Shown: positions 1 to 7,410 of the stretch, one piece after another
How positions within the stretch are numbered: position 1 is the first letter of the stretch
Layout: the number at the start of each line of letters is the position of its first letter
Assembly: GCA_002408465.1 (NCBI GenBank)
Contig: DHSM01000007.1
Span: forward strand, 1-63,312
Source of the DNA: Firmicutes bacterium UBA5286
GTDB taxonomy: Bacteria; Bacillota; Proteinivoracia; UBA4975
Direction of reading: 5' to 3'
Length of the DNA: 63,312 nucleotides
Program-made: the position numbers and the translations under genes
Notes under the pieces: generated by a model
The model's input: the letters and a program-made list of their open reading frames with translations, nothing else
What the model was told of the DNA's origin: nothing
Databases searched by the model: none

Positions 1-129
1 GGTAGTATTTGGGGTTCAATCATTAGATGCTCATATTACCAATTTCACCTCCTCTATGGGAAAATTCTATTCCCAAAGAAAAAATTCCTTTGGTAAAGTC
101 AGCCAATTCGCATCCTGTATTTACCACGT

Positions 130-161
130 AAAAAAAGGGTCGCTTTTTGAGCAGCCCTTTC
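130..161 (-). terminator. Probable rho-independent terminator (old pgi copy)
   Basis: On the minus strand an imperfect stem (AGGGCTGC paired with GCGACCCT, one mismatch) is followed by a run of seven U residues. It lies just downstream of the pgi remnant at 197-245, so it is probably the former terminator of that lost gene copy. Confidence 0.45.
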
Positions 162-196
162 GCCTAAAAAGAACATCAAAATGAGTTTATTTCCCT

Positions 197-245
197 AGCA
201 GAGTAAACATCTCCCGGCTGATTAAGGGACTGACAGCAGTAGAGG
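197..245 (-). pseudogene. Remnant of a pgi 3' end
   Basis: The plus-strand text, with blocks such as GTAAACAT and CTCCCGGCTGATTAA, aligns with the end of the intact pgi gene at about 3239-3307, with a deletion of roughly 20 bases between the two blocks. In the minus-strand frame it reads SLNQPG followed by DVYSA. The intact protein reads NPFNQPG followed by VEAYKKNMF near its C-terminus. Only about 50 bases are recognisable and the rest of the gene is absent. This is sequence similarity seen by eye, not a computed alignment. Confidence 0.6.
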
Positions 246-372
246 ACTACTTTCATTTTGCAACTCATTGTTGCATTAAATTGCTTCCCATTAGCCATAA
301 ATAGCAAGATACTTATAGACTTTCTAATGCTAACCCCGTATTTTGGTAGTACCATCGAAAGGAGATATCGAG

Positions 373-3072
373 ATGAAGATGAAATGGAGAACAAAGTTAG
401 TTCTATGTCTTGCTATAATAACCATGCTACTGCCCGGGTTGTTTATTTTCGAACCTCAATATGCCTCAGCCTCCTATTATTTCGAGAGCGGGTCAGGAAC
501 CGAGTCCGACCCATACATTGTCTCCACCCCGGAACACCTTGACAATGTCAGGCTCTTTCCAAACGCCTATTTCCTTCAAGCCGAGGATATTGACCTGGCA
601 GACTGGCCGGATTGGATGCCCATCTGCTCTTCCTCCAACCCCTTTGCTGGAGAATATAACGGCGGCGGCCACATTATTTCCAATCTAACCATTATTGGCG
701 AAGATCTTGTGAATTTCGGGTTGTTTGGCCGCATTGGTGAGGGGGGAGCTGTCAAAAATCTCCGGTTGACAAACTTTAATATCGATGTCTTGTTTACAGC
801 CGGCACTCTGGTCGGTGAGAATTTAGGCACCATTGAGCACTGCCATGCCAGGGGCGGTTCTGTGACCTGCCATGGACCTAATGCCGGCGGCTTGGCTGGC
901 AGAAATATAGGGCTAATAAAATTCTGCTCCGCCGATGTCCAGGTCAGCGGAAGAGAGATTGCAGGCGGTTTAGTGGGAGTCATGGATATCCGCGAAGAGT
1001 CCAGGATAGAAAATTCTTACGCCCTGGGTAAAGTTGATACCATAGAATATGGCGCAGGCGGCCTGGTAGGTATCCTTTCTCGAGGGATTATATCCGCCTG
1101 CTTCGCCCAAGGAGAAGTATCTGGTAGCGATTCGGTGGGGGGATTGGCGGGCGCTTCTTATGCAGAAATAGCCAACTCCTTCGCCACTGGTAAGGTAACT
1201 GCAAATATAACTGGCGGCGGGCTGATTGGCACATCAAATAGCGCCGTGATAAACTGTTATTCTATTGGGTCAGTAAGTACATCCGAGTTATGCGGCGGTT
1301 TAATCGGTAGGCGTACTGGAGGCACAATTACCTCCTGCTACTATGACTCTGAGACCTCAGGCCAGTCTGATGAAGGTAAGGGTATTCCCAAGACCACTGA
1401 TGAAATGTATGGCAGCCCTTCTCCATACATCTTCCATAACTGGTCCAGCGACTATTGGAATTTTAACATCCCCAATCAATATCCACTGTTGAACTCCCTC
1501 TGGGGTACTCTCAAGGTCACCATCCTGCCCCCGGAAGCTGTATATGCCGGAGCCAAGTGGAGCATCGATGGAGGCCACTCTTGGCTAGACAGCAACACTG
1601 AGCACTATGTCACCCCCGGCCGTTATTCTGTTATTTTCAAAGCGATTCCTGGCTGGGACGTCCCCAGCGGAAAAACCCCGAAGTATGTAGACTTATGGCA
1701 AAATGTCACAGCAACTCGAAACTATTCCCGCAGGCTATACACAATCGCCGCCACTGCTACACCAGAAAACAGTGGCACCGTCAGCGGTGCGGGGACCTAT
1801 TATTACGGCGATACTGTTATCCTATCCGCCGTACCAGCGCCTGGCTTTCAATTTTTTCATTGGCGGGAAAACAAAACAATCGTCTCCAGTTCCGAAAAGC
1901 TAGAGCTTACAGTGTATGAAGACCATAACCTGGTTGCTGTATTTAAACCCAGGGAATATTCCATTTCCGTAAGTGTTATCCCCTCCGAGGGTGGCTCAGT
2001 TACCGGGGCGGGGACCTACAATCACGGCTCCAACGTTACCCTAAAAGCCACACCTAATCAAGGTTATCGCTTTGTCAACTGGACCGAAGCAGGTAATGAA
2101 GTAAGTAGTGAAGCTGTCTACATCTTCTCCGCCAGCGCTAACCGTGTCTTGACGGCGAACTTTGAACCCATCGGTGTCGAGCGCATCGCCGGGTCAAATC
2201 GCTATGGCACTGCCATTGAAATAAGTAAACGGGGCTGGCCCCAAGGCGCAGGGACTGTCATCCTTGCTCGGGGTGATGACTACGCCGATGCCCTGGCAGG
2301 AGTGCCCCTGGCCTATCAACTGAATGCCCCTATCCTCCTCACCCGCACTAACGCACTTACCAGTTCCACCAAGGAAGAAATTATTCGCCTGGGAACAAAT
2401 AGGGTGATCATCCTGGGCGGCACTGGCGCCGTCTCTGATGCTGTGTTCCAAGAACTGGTTGCTATGGGGCTCAATGTGGAGCGAATTTCCGGTAGCGGGC
2501 GCTATGACACTGCCGCCGAAATTGCACGGGAAATGGCCAAGGGCGGACCCATTGATACCGCCTTTATCGCTGTTGGAACTAATTTTGCCGACGCCCTTTC
2601 CTCCAGTTCCTATGCAGCTAAGGCCGGCTGCCCTATACTCCTAGTACAAACAACTAGGATCCCCGCTGCCACAGAAACTGTCCTTTCTGAGTTGGGGATT
2701 ACCAAGACAAATGTTATTGGCGGGGATGGAGTAATAAATGGAACAGTCTTTAGCCTGCTGCCGGGAGCAGAACGCATCGCAGGCAGCAATCGCTATAGCA
2801 CTGCCATTGCCCTTGCGGAAAAATTCCTGCCTGCGGCAACCAAGCAAGCCTACATCGCTACTGGTCTAGACTTTCCGGACGCCATTGCCGGCGGAGTGCT
2901 AGCCGCCAAGTACAATTCTGGCGTTCTGCTAGTGCGAGGGGACCTTTCCGCTCCCAACCAAACTGTTCAAGATTTCCTGTTAACCAAGGGGATTGTTTCC
3001 GCCGGCATCTTCGGAGGCACCGGTGCTGTAACTGCAGAATTGGAGCAGTGGTTCCGAGATAATCTCAATTAA
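373..3072 (+). CDS. Secreted GLUG-repeat / CWB2 surface protein
   Basis: This is a surface protein of about 899 residues. The start at 373 is chosen because AAAGGAGAT lies six bases upstream and the product begins MKMKWRTKL followed by a hydrophobic signal peptide ending near YASA. Residues of about 118-320 carry glycine-rich GLUG-type repeats (GGLAGRN, GGLVGV, GGLIGR). They are followed by a beta domain and two InlB-like bacterial repeats (starts at about 455 and 528, each with a GAGTY motif). Residues of about 600-899 hold three CWB2 repeats, each opening with RI(A/S)GS.RY.TA. CWB2 triplets are known to attach proteins non-covalently to anionic wall polymers. GLUG repeats occur in adhesins and in enzymes, and no catalytic domain is visible, so an adhesive or scaffold role is only inferred. 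It is the only plus-strand gene in the window. Confidence 0.85.
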   Translation: MKMKWRTKLVLCLAIITMLLPGLFIFEPQYASASYYFESGSGTESDPYIVSTPEHLDNVRLFPNAYFLQAEDIDLADWPDWMPICSSSNPFAGEYNGGGHIISNLTIIGEDLVNFGLFGRIGEGGAVKNLRLTNFNIDVLFTAGTLVGENLGTIEHCHARGGSVTCHGPNAGGLAGRNIGLIKFCSADVQVSGREIAGGLVGVMDIREESRIENSYALGKVDTIEYGAGGLVGILSRGIISACFAQGEVSGSDSVGGLAGASYAEIANSFATGKVTANITGGGLIGTSNSAVINCYSIGSVSTSELCGGLIGRRTGGTITSCYYDSETSGQSDEGKGIPKTTDEMYGSPSPYIFHNWSSDYWNFNIPNQYPLLNSLWGTLKVTILPPEAVYAGAKWSIDGGHSWLDSNTEHYVTPGRYSVIFKAIPGWDVPSGKTPKYVDLWQNVTATRNYSRRLYTIAATATPENSGTVSGAGTYYYGDTVILSAVPAPGFQFFHWRENKTIVSSSEKLELTVYEDHNLVAVFKPREYSISVSVIPSEGGSVTGAGTYNHGSNVTLKATPNQGYRFVNWTEAGNEVSSEAVYIFSASANRVLTANFEPIGVERIAGSNRYGTAIEISKRGWPQGAGTVILARGDDYADALAGVPLAYQLNAPILLTRTNALTSSTKEEIIRLGTNRVIILGGTGAVSDAVFQELVAMGLNVERISGSGRYDTAAEIAREMAKGGPIDTAFIAVGTNFADALSSSSYAAKAGCPILLVQTTRIPAATETVLSELGITKTNVIGGDGVINGTVFSLLPGAERIAGSNRYSTAIALAEKFLPAATKQAYIATGLDFPDAIAGGVLAAKYNSGVLLVRGDLSAPNQTVQDFLLTKGIVSAGIFGGTGAVTAELEQWFRDNLN

Positions 3073-3101
3073 GCGCCTGGGTTCGTAACCTGGCAAGATT
3101 T

Positions 3102-3128
3102 AAGGCCCCTGCTTCCTGCAGGGGCCTT
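3102..3128 (+). terminator. Rho-independent terminator
   Basis: A perfect nine-base-pair stem (AAGGCCCCT paired with AGGGGCCTT) starts 30 bases after the stop of the GLUG/CWB2 gene and is followed by a U-rich stretch. Because the stem is symmetric it could also act on the convergent pgi transcript. Confidence 0.8.
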
Positions 3129-3227
3129 AGTTATTTCAACGTATATCTTTTATGGTGGGGTTCTCCCTGCCGGGGACTCAAATCAGGAGATTAGACCGCC
3201 AACAACAAATAGCAACGCCGGCGGCTG

Positions 3228-4520
3228 CTAATCCTTGAGCAGTGTAAACATGTTCTTTTTATATGCTTCCACTCCCGGCTGATTAAAGGGATTGACACCC
3301 AGCAGATAGCCGCTGATTGCACATGCCTTCTCCATAAAGTAGAAAAGATAACCTAGGCTCCATTCCTTCATGTCCTCTAGGGTTATTACAAGGTTGGGAA
3401 CTTTCCCTTCTTCAGTGTGGGCCTTCAAAGTTCCCTGAAAGGCGCAACTGTTGACAAAGTCCATATCTTTACCTGCCAAGTAGTTCAGCTGGTCCAAATC
3501 CTCAGGCTCCCGGGGAATCAGCAGTTCTCGGCGTGGCTTAGTTACCTTGATCACTGTTTCAAACAGCAGCTTTGTCCCCTCCTGTATATACTGGCCCAGG
3601 GAATGCAAATCTGTTGAGAAAATCGCCGCCGCCGGGAAGATTCCCTTGCCACCCTTGCCTTCACTTTCGCCAAACAGCTGCTTCCACCATTCACAGAAAT
3701 ATTGCAATCCAGGCTCATAACTCACCAACAGCTCGACAGCCTTACCCTTGCTGTACAAGATATTGCGGATAGCAGCATATTTGTAACAAGGATTACTGTC
3801 AAGATCAGGAACAAGCAAATCCTCTCTTGCTTGCCTTGCGCCCTTGAGCAAGGCTTCAATATCTAATCCCACCGCTGCCATGGGCAACAGCCCTACCGGG
3901 GTGAGAACAGAATACCTGCCCCCAATATCCCCGGGGATAACAAAGGCAGTATACCCCTCTTGCTCAGCCAAAGTCCTGAGAGCGCCCCTTTGGGCATCGG
4001 TAGTGGCATAAATGCGCTTCTTTGCCTCTTCCCGGCCATACTTGCTCTCAAGTAAATCTTTAATAATGCGGAAGGCAATGGCAGGTTCCGTTGTCGTCCC
4101 GGATTTGGAGATGATATTAACGCTGAAATCCATGTCCTGCAGTACATCAAGGAACTCAGCATGGTAAGTGCTACTAAGATTGTGACCGGCGAAAAAGACC
4201 TTGGTGGCATTCCCCTTAAGATTGTGGAAGCTGTTGCCCAAGGCTTCGATTGCCGCCCTGGACCCCAAGTAGGAGCCACCGATGCCGATAACCACCAGGG
4301 CGTCCGATGTCGCTTTTATTCTTTCCGCCGCTTGTTTTATCTCCGGCGCCTGGGTCATTGCAGTTTCCGGCAGGTCAAGCCAGCCCAGATATTCGGAACC
4401 AGGTCCTTTTTTGTGTGCCAGCAGATTGTGGGCGGAATCAACCGCAGGCTGAAGAGCCAGTAATTCATCTTCCATGATGAAATCTTCGATACCAGCGGTA
4501 TTGAGAAATACGTCTCTCAT
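3228..4520 (-). CDS. pgi: Glucose-6-phosphate isomerase
   Basis: Interconverts glucose-6-phosphate and fructose-6-phosphate in the cytoplasm, linking glycolysis to nucleotide-sugar supply. The product of about 430 residues matches the length of the Gram-positive Pgi type. It shows the sugar-phosphate binding signatures GIGGSYLGSRA and ISKSGTTTEPA, the region GKGIFPAAAIFSTDLHSLGQ and the C-terminal block NPFNQPGVEAYKKN that carries a conserved lysine. The ATG at 4520 is preferred over the GTG nine bases upstream because AAGGGGTG sits at the right distance. It stands alone, facing the GLUG/CWB2 gene. Two decayed pieces of another pgi copy flank the region, so the locus has been duplicated in the past. 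Together with the phosphohexomutase at 54145 it could feed the polysaccharide operon. Confidence 0.95.
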   Translation of the reverse strand: MRDVFLNTAGIEDFIMEDELLALQPAVDSAHNLLAHKKGPGSEYLGWLDLPETAMTQAPEIKQAAERIKATSDALVVIGIGGSYLGSRAAIEALGNSFHNLKGNATKVFFAGHNLSSTYHAEFLDVLQDMDFSVNIISKSGTTTEPAIAFRIIKDLLESKYGREEAKKRIYATTDAQRGALRTLAEQEGYTAFVIPGDIGGRYSVLTPVGLLPMAAVGLDIEALLKGARQAREDLLVPDLDSNPCYKYAAIRNILYSKGKAVELLVSYEPGLQYFCEWWKQLFGESEGKGGKGIFPAAAIFSTDLHSLGQYIQEGTKLLFETVIKVTKPRRELLIPREPEDLDQLNYLAGKDMDFVNSCAFQGTLKAHTEEGKVPNLVITLEDMKEWSLGYLFYFMEKACAISGYLLGVNPFNQPGVEAYKKNMFTLLKD

Positions 4521-4763
4521 GGCAAACACCCCTTACCAGTAACATTTATCTTATTTTGCCCCTGCACCACACATAAGTATATTATTATTGCTTCATATTC
4601 TCCATTCAGATAATTACTCCTGCCGTTGGTCGTGCACTTGACAGCCCTTCACCAAACCCTTAATATTCACCCGGTAGTAGTATATGGGAATCATATTTTA
4701 ACTTTCTTATCAGCACAACCTTCAAACTATAATGTTCAACCTAAGCAAATAGCCACTTGCACA

Positions 4764-6209
4764 TTAAAAATTTCTAAATTTTTGAGCTCCATACAATTTC
4801 TCATACTGACTCATTGCGTAATAATCAGTCATTCCAGCGATATAATCACAGACCGTTCTTAACACTATTTTTTCCATTCCCTTGCTTAAATTGGGGTCTT
4901 TTAATGTTTCCTTTAATAGATCCCTTGAAGTTTTATCTGATGGGTTAACAGGCTTTTGATTAGTGAAATTTAAACAGATTGTATCTATTGTTTTGTCTGG
5001 TAGTTGTTGAGGATTACTTAAATATGCTTTAAAAAGCTTTCTAATTATAAAATCCGATTTTCCATCCATACTTTGAGCTAACTCTGAATATAATATTTTA
5101 TCTACAAGAAACTTTCTAAATTTTGAATCTCTTATAGCAAACGATTTTTCAAATCCCAAGTAGCTCATGATATTCTTATCTTCTGTTTCATTGGCTAAAT
5201 GGCCATGTACTCTTTGTTTATTTTTATAAAAGTCTTCGTATGTTCCAATGTTGTATTTTTTTTTCACGTTCTCTAGTACATTTCTTAAATGTTGGATATA
5301 ATTCATGGTATAGAAGTCGATAATTAGCCTTGAAAGACATGCAATTGCAACTGATTTGTCACCATTCTTTTTTAATGCTTCTATATGTTTTAGGTCCCTC
5401 TCTTGAAAAAATGCATCAAAATATGCTCGGAACGTATCTACTAATTCATTCCGATCAATAATTCCAGCGTAAATTCCGTCCTCAATATCATGATGCCGTT
5501 GTGCAATTTCATCGGCTATTGCTACGATTGCAGCTTCAAAGGTCCAATCTTCTTTGTCATTTAAACAATTAAACTTATAAAAACCTAACGATAGTCGTCC
5601 TATGTTTTTACATTTCGTGTTTCTATTCTGAAGCTTGCACTTTCCATCATCCCCATAATAATTGCACTTCTTATATTCTTTACTGCTATGGTTTAGTATT
5701 CCCCATAACGTGTAGGGGGTTAAATTTAAACCCGGTTGATTAACATATAATTTTTCTAAGTTAATCGTGACATGGAGACTTTGAAAGTTATGTTTAAACC
5801 CCTTCTCACGATCTAAAAGGCTTTTATTAAAACTATAGATATTTTTGCATCCGTTCATTATTAAATTTAAACTTCTTTCTCCAACATGTCCAAATGGAGT
5901 ATGCCCTACATCATGTCCGTAAGCTATAGCTTCTACAAGAGCTTCATCAAACCCAAGAGCTCTAGCAATTGTATTTGCAATTTGAGAAACTTCAAGGGTA
6001 TGTGTTAATCGAGTTCGCATATGGTCATCAAATCCGGCTATAAAGACTTGTGTTTTTCCACTCAACCTACGGAATTCTTTAGAGTAAAGAATTCTATCCC
6101 TATCTCTTTGAAATTTGTTCCTTAAGGGATGCGGTTCAATACCATGAACTCTATTCGTCTTCTCTACTCTAGCACAAAAAATGTTTTTATCTATTATTAA
6201 CACCTCCAA
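4764..6209 (-). CDS. dgt: dGTP triphosphohydrolase (HD superfamily)
   Basis: Hydrolyses dGTP to deoxyguanosine and triphosphate in this family. The 481-residue product has the HD-domain metal ligands: H70 in RLTHTLEV, H99-D100 in YGHDVGHTPFGH, and D233 in IADEIAQRHHD. The N-terminal block RILYSKEFRRLSGKTQV is typical of Dgt. An insertion at about 182-215 has four cysteines (182, 191, 200, 215) and could bind a metal. The gene is clearly AT-rich compared with its neighbours and is flanked by AT-rich spacers, which suggests horizontal acquisition. The start is uncertain: TTG at 6209 overlaps the only good ribosome binding site (GGAGGTG), and no ATG or GTG is well placed downstream. Standalone dGTPases act in nucleotide homeostasis or in anti-phage dNTP depletion; which applies here is unknown. 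Confidence 0.88.
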   Translation of the reverse strand: MEVLIIDKNIFCARVEKTNRVHGIEPHPLRNKFQRDRDRILYSKEFRRLSGKTQVFIAGFDDHMRTRLTHTLEVSQIANTIARALGFDEALVEAIAYGHDVGHTPFGHVGERSLNLIMNGCKNIYSFNKSLLDREKGFKHNFQSLHVTINLEKLYVNQPGLNLTPYTLWGILNHSSKEYKKCNYYGDDGKCKLQNRNTKCKNIGRLSLGFYKFNCLNDKEDWTFEAAIVAIADEIAQRHHDIEDGIYAGIIDRNELVDTFRAYFDAFFQERDLKHIEALKKNGDKSVAIACLSRLIIDFYTMNYIQHLRNVLENVKKKYNIGTYEDFYKNKQRVHGHLANETEDKNIMSYLGFEKSFAIRDSKFRKFLVDKILYSELAQSMDGKSDFIIRKLFKAYLSNPQQLPDKTIDTICLNFTNQKPVNPSDKTSRDLLKETLKDPNLSKGMEKIVLRTVCDYIAGMTDYYAMSQYEKLYGAQKFRNF

Positions 6210-6539
6210 ACCATTTTCCTAAACTCACAATGAAAATGATCGAATTCGAAATTCATTATAATGGTTCTACACGCTATGTTTAAAATGTATTTTTCTTATA
6301 CGCAATTTATATATAATTGCAATAAACAAATACAGGATGCTACTACTCACATTTGATTTCAAATTATTTAAGGTCACCCGTGAAACTCAGCCCCACTTTT
6401 TATGAGCGTTGCCAATACAATTTCTCCCTTCTCAACCTCATGTTAACATAATTATACAGTATCGCATTTTGTCAAAGTTGTCAGATACAACTTATATTCG
6501 ACAATTAATGTAAAATACCTTTAGAATATCAATTAAGTT
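6210..6539. other. AT-rich intergenic region
   Basis: No gene is visible. The stretch is AT-rich like the dGTPase gene and carries that gene's likely promoter near 6255-6284. Its right edge coincides with the abrupt end of the truncated CWB2 gene at 6540, so it probably belongs to the same acquired segment. Confidence 0.55.
6255..6284 (-). promoter_or_regulatory. Candidate sigma-A promoter for the dGTPase gene
   Basis: On the minus strand a perfect -10 box (TATAAT, complement of 6255-6260) is preceded after 18 bases by TTTAAA (4 of 6 matches to TTGACA, 6279-6284). It ends about 45 bases before the presumed start codon. Called by eye only. Confidence 0.45.
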
Positions 6540-7103
6540 TCAGGGCAAACCATTTACTGCGGCATATGAAGCTGCTACTAGGGCATCGGGGAAATCCAGA
6601 CCGTAAGCAAGGATTGCTTTCGCTGGTTGATTGAATTTGGCCAGTTCTCTTGCTACTTCGGCGGCAGTGCCGTAGCGATTAGCCCCCGCTATCCTGACGA
6701 CATTTAGACCCATTGCCTTCAAGGCATTTTCCACGGTTAAAGATACTGCGCTGGTACCGCCCAAGATATATGCCTTAGTCGCCCGAAGACGCAAGATCTC
6801 AGCCTTGGTGGATTCGGTTAGACGATCATTGTGAGTAAGAAGCATTGGCGCATCCAATGCATAGGCCAGAGGCACCCCGGCCAGGGCATCGGCGTAATCA
6901 TCACCCCGGGCTAGGACAACAGTATCAGAAGATACCCATCCTTCTTTGCTGACGGCCACTGCGGTGCCATAACGGTTGCTCCCGCAAATGCGTTTTACTG
7001 TCGGCTCCCCTGCCATTACTTCCAGTGACTGCACAGGAGCTACGGGCAGCACGATCAGCAACAAAAGACAGATAATAAATACTGACAGACCCTTGTTTTT
7101 CAT
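6540..7103 (-). pseudogene. Truncated CWB2 cell-wall-binding protein
   Basis: The reading frame of about 187 residues starts at ATG 7103, which has a run of eight G residues upstream as its ribosome binding site. It encodes a signal peptide (MKNKGLSVFIICLLLLIV) and then goes straight into CWB2 sequence. The first repeat (RICGSNRYGTAVAVS) is complete. The second (RIAGANRYGTAAEVARE) stops in AASYAAVNGLP. Other CWB2 genes in the window have three full repeats and usually an effector domain, so this looks like a broken gene rather than a small intact one. The break falls at the edge of the AT-rich dGTPase segment. A secreted single-repeat product could still be made, but stable wall binding in this family needs three repeats. 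Confidence 0.75.
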
Positions 7104-7249
7104 AATCTTACCCCCCCCATTACAAAGTTTTCCTAACAAAGTAAATTCTCCTTTGTGGTATAAATATCCTCTTTTACATAAAAAACCATTACAAAAGCGT
7201 CGCTTCTGCCAACAGGCACTTTATTAAGTATTTCGATCCTCTTATCTTG

Positions 7250-7346
7250 TTGATAAGCTTCCCTCTTACCCTGAGTGTAAAGAATGTTGCGGGAAGCAGC
7301 ATACCAATAGCAAGGTTTAGCCTTCAAGCCCGGGAATCAAATAGCT
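7250..7346 (-). pseudogene. Internal remnant of a pgi copy
   Basis: The minus strand reads KPCYWYAASRNILYTQGKREA, matching NPCYKYAAIRNILYSKGKAVE in the middle of the intact Pgi. The preceding bases give LIPGL in a shifted frame, matching LVPDL of Pgi, so there is a frameshift as well. Nothing of pgi is recognisable on either side. With the 3' remnant near 197-245 it shows that another pgi copy once existed here. Confidence 0.7.
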
Positions 7347-7370
7347 TTTTTACTTGAAGCTAAAATTATA

Positions 7371-7403
7371 AATCCCCCGCTGGAGTTTCTCCAGCGGGGG
7401 ATT
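7371..7403 (-). terminator. Rho-independent terminator of the first S8 protease gene
   Basis: A near-perfect hairpin (AATCCCCCGCTGGAG paired with CTCCAGCGGGGGATT) lies directly after the stop codon at 7411 on the minus strand. It is followed by a U-rich tail. Confidence 0.9.
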
Positions 7404-7410
7404 GCTGTCT

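Larger units (their letters stand above)
1..372. other. Left intergenic region with no intact gene
   Basis: No convincing coding region is visible here. The stretch holds a minus-strand terminator-like hairpin at about 130-161 and a decayed pgi 3' fragment at about 197-245. It also contains the ribosome binding site (AAAGGAGAT, about 358-366) of the plus-strand surface protein that begins at 373. The first 120 bases are AT-rich and show nothing I can identify. Confidence 0.6.

Noticed and set aside
4551..6545. Inverted repeat at the edges of the dGTPase segment (TTTTGCCCCTG near 4555, CAGGGCAAAC near 6540)
   Set aside because: About ten bases with a one-base gap is within chance expectation. 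No transposase or integrase gene and no target-site duplication is present, so I do not call a mobile element.
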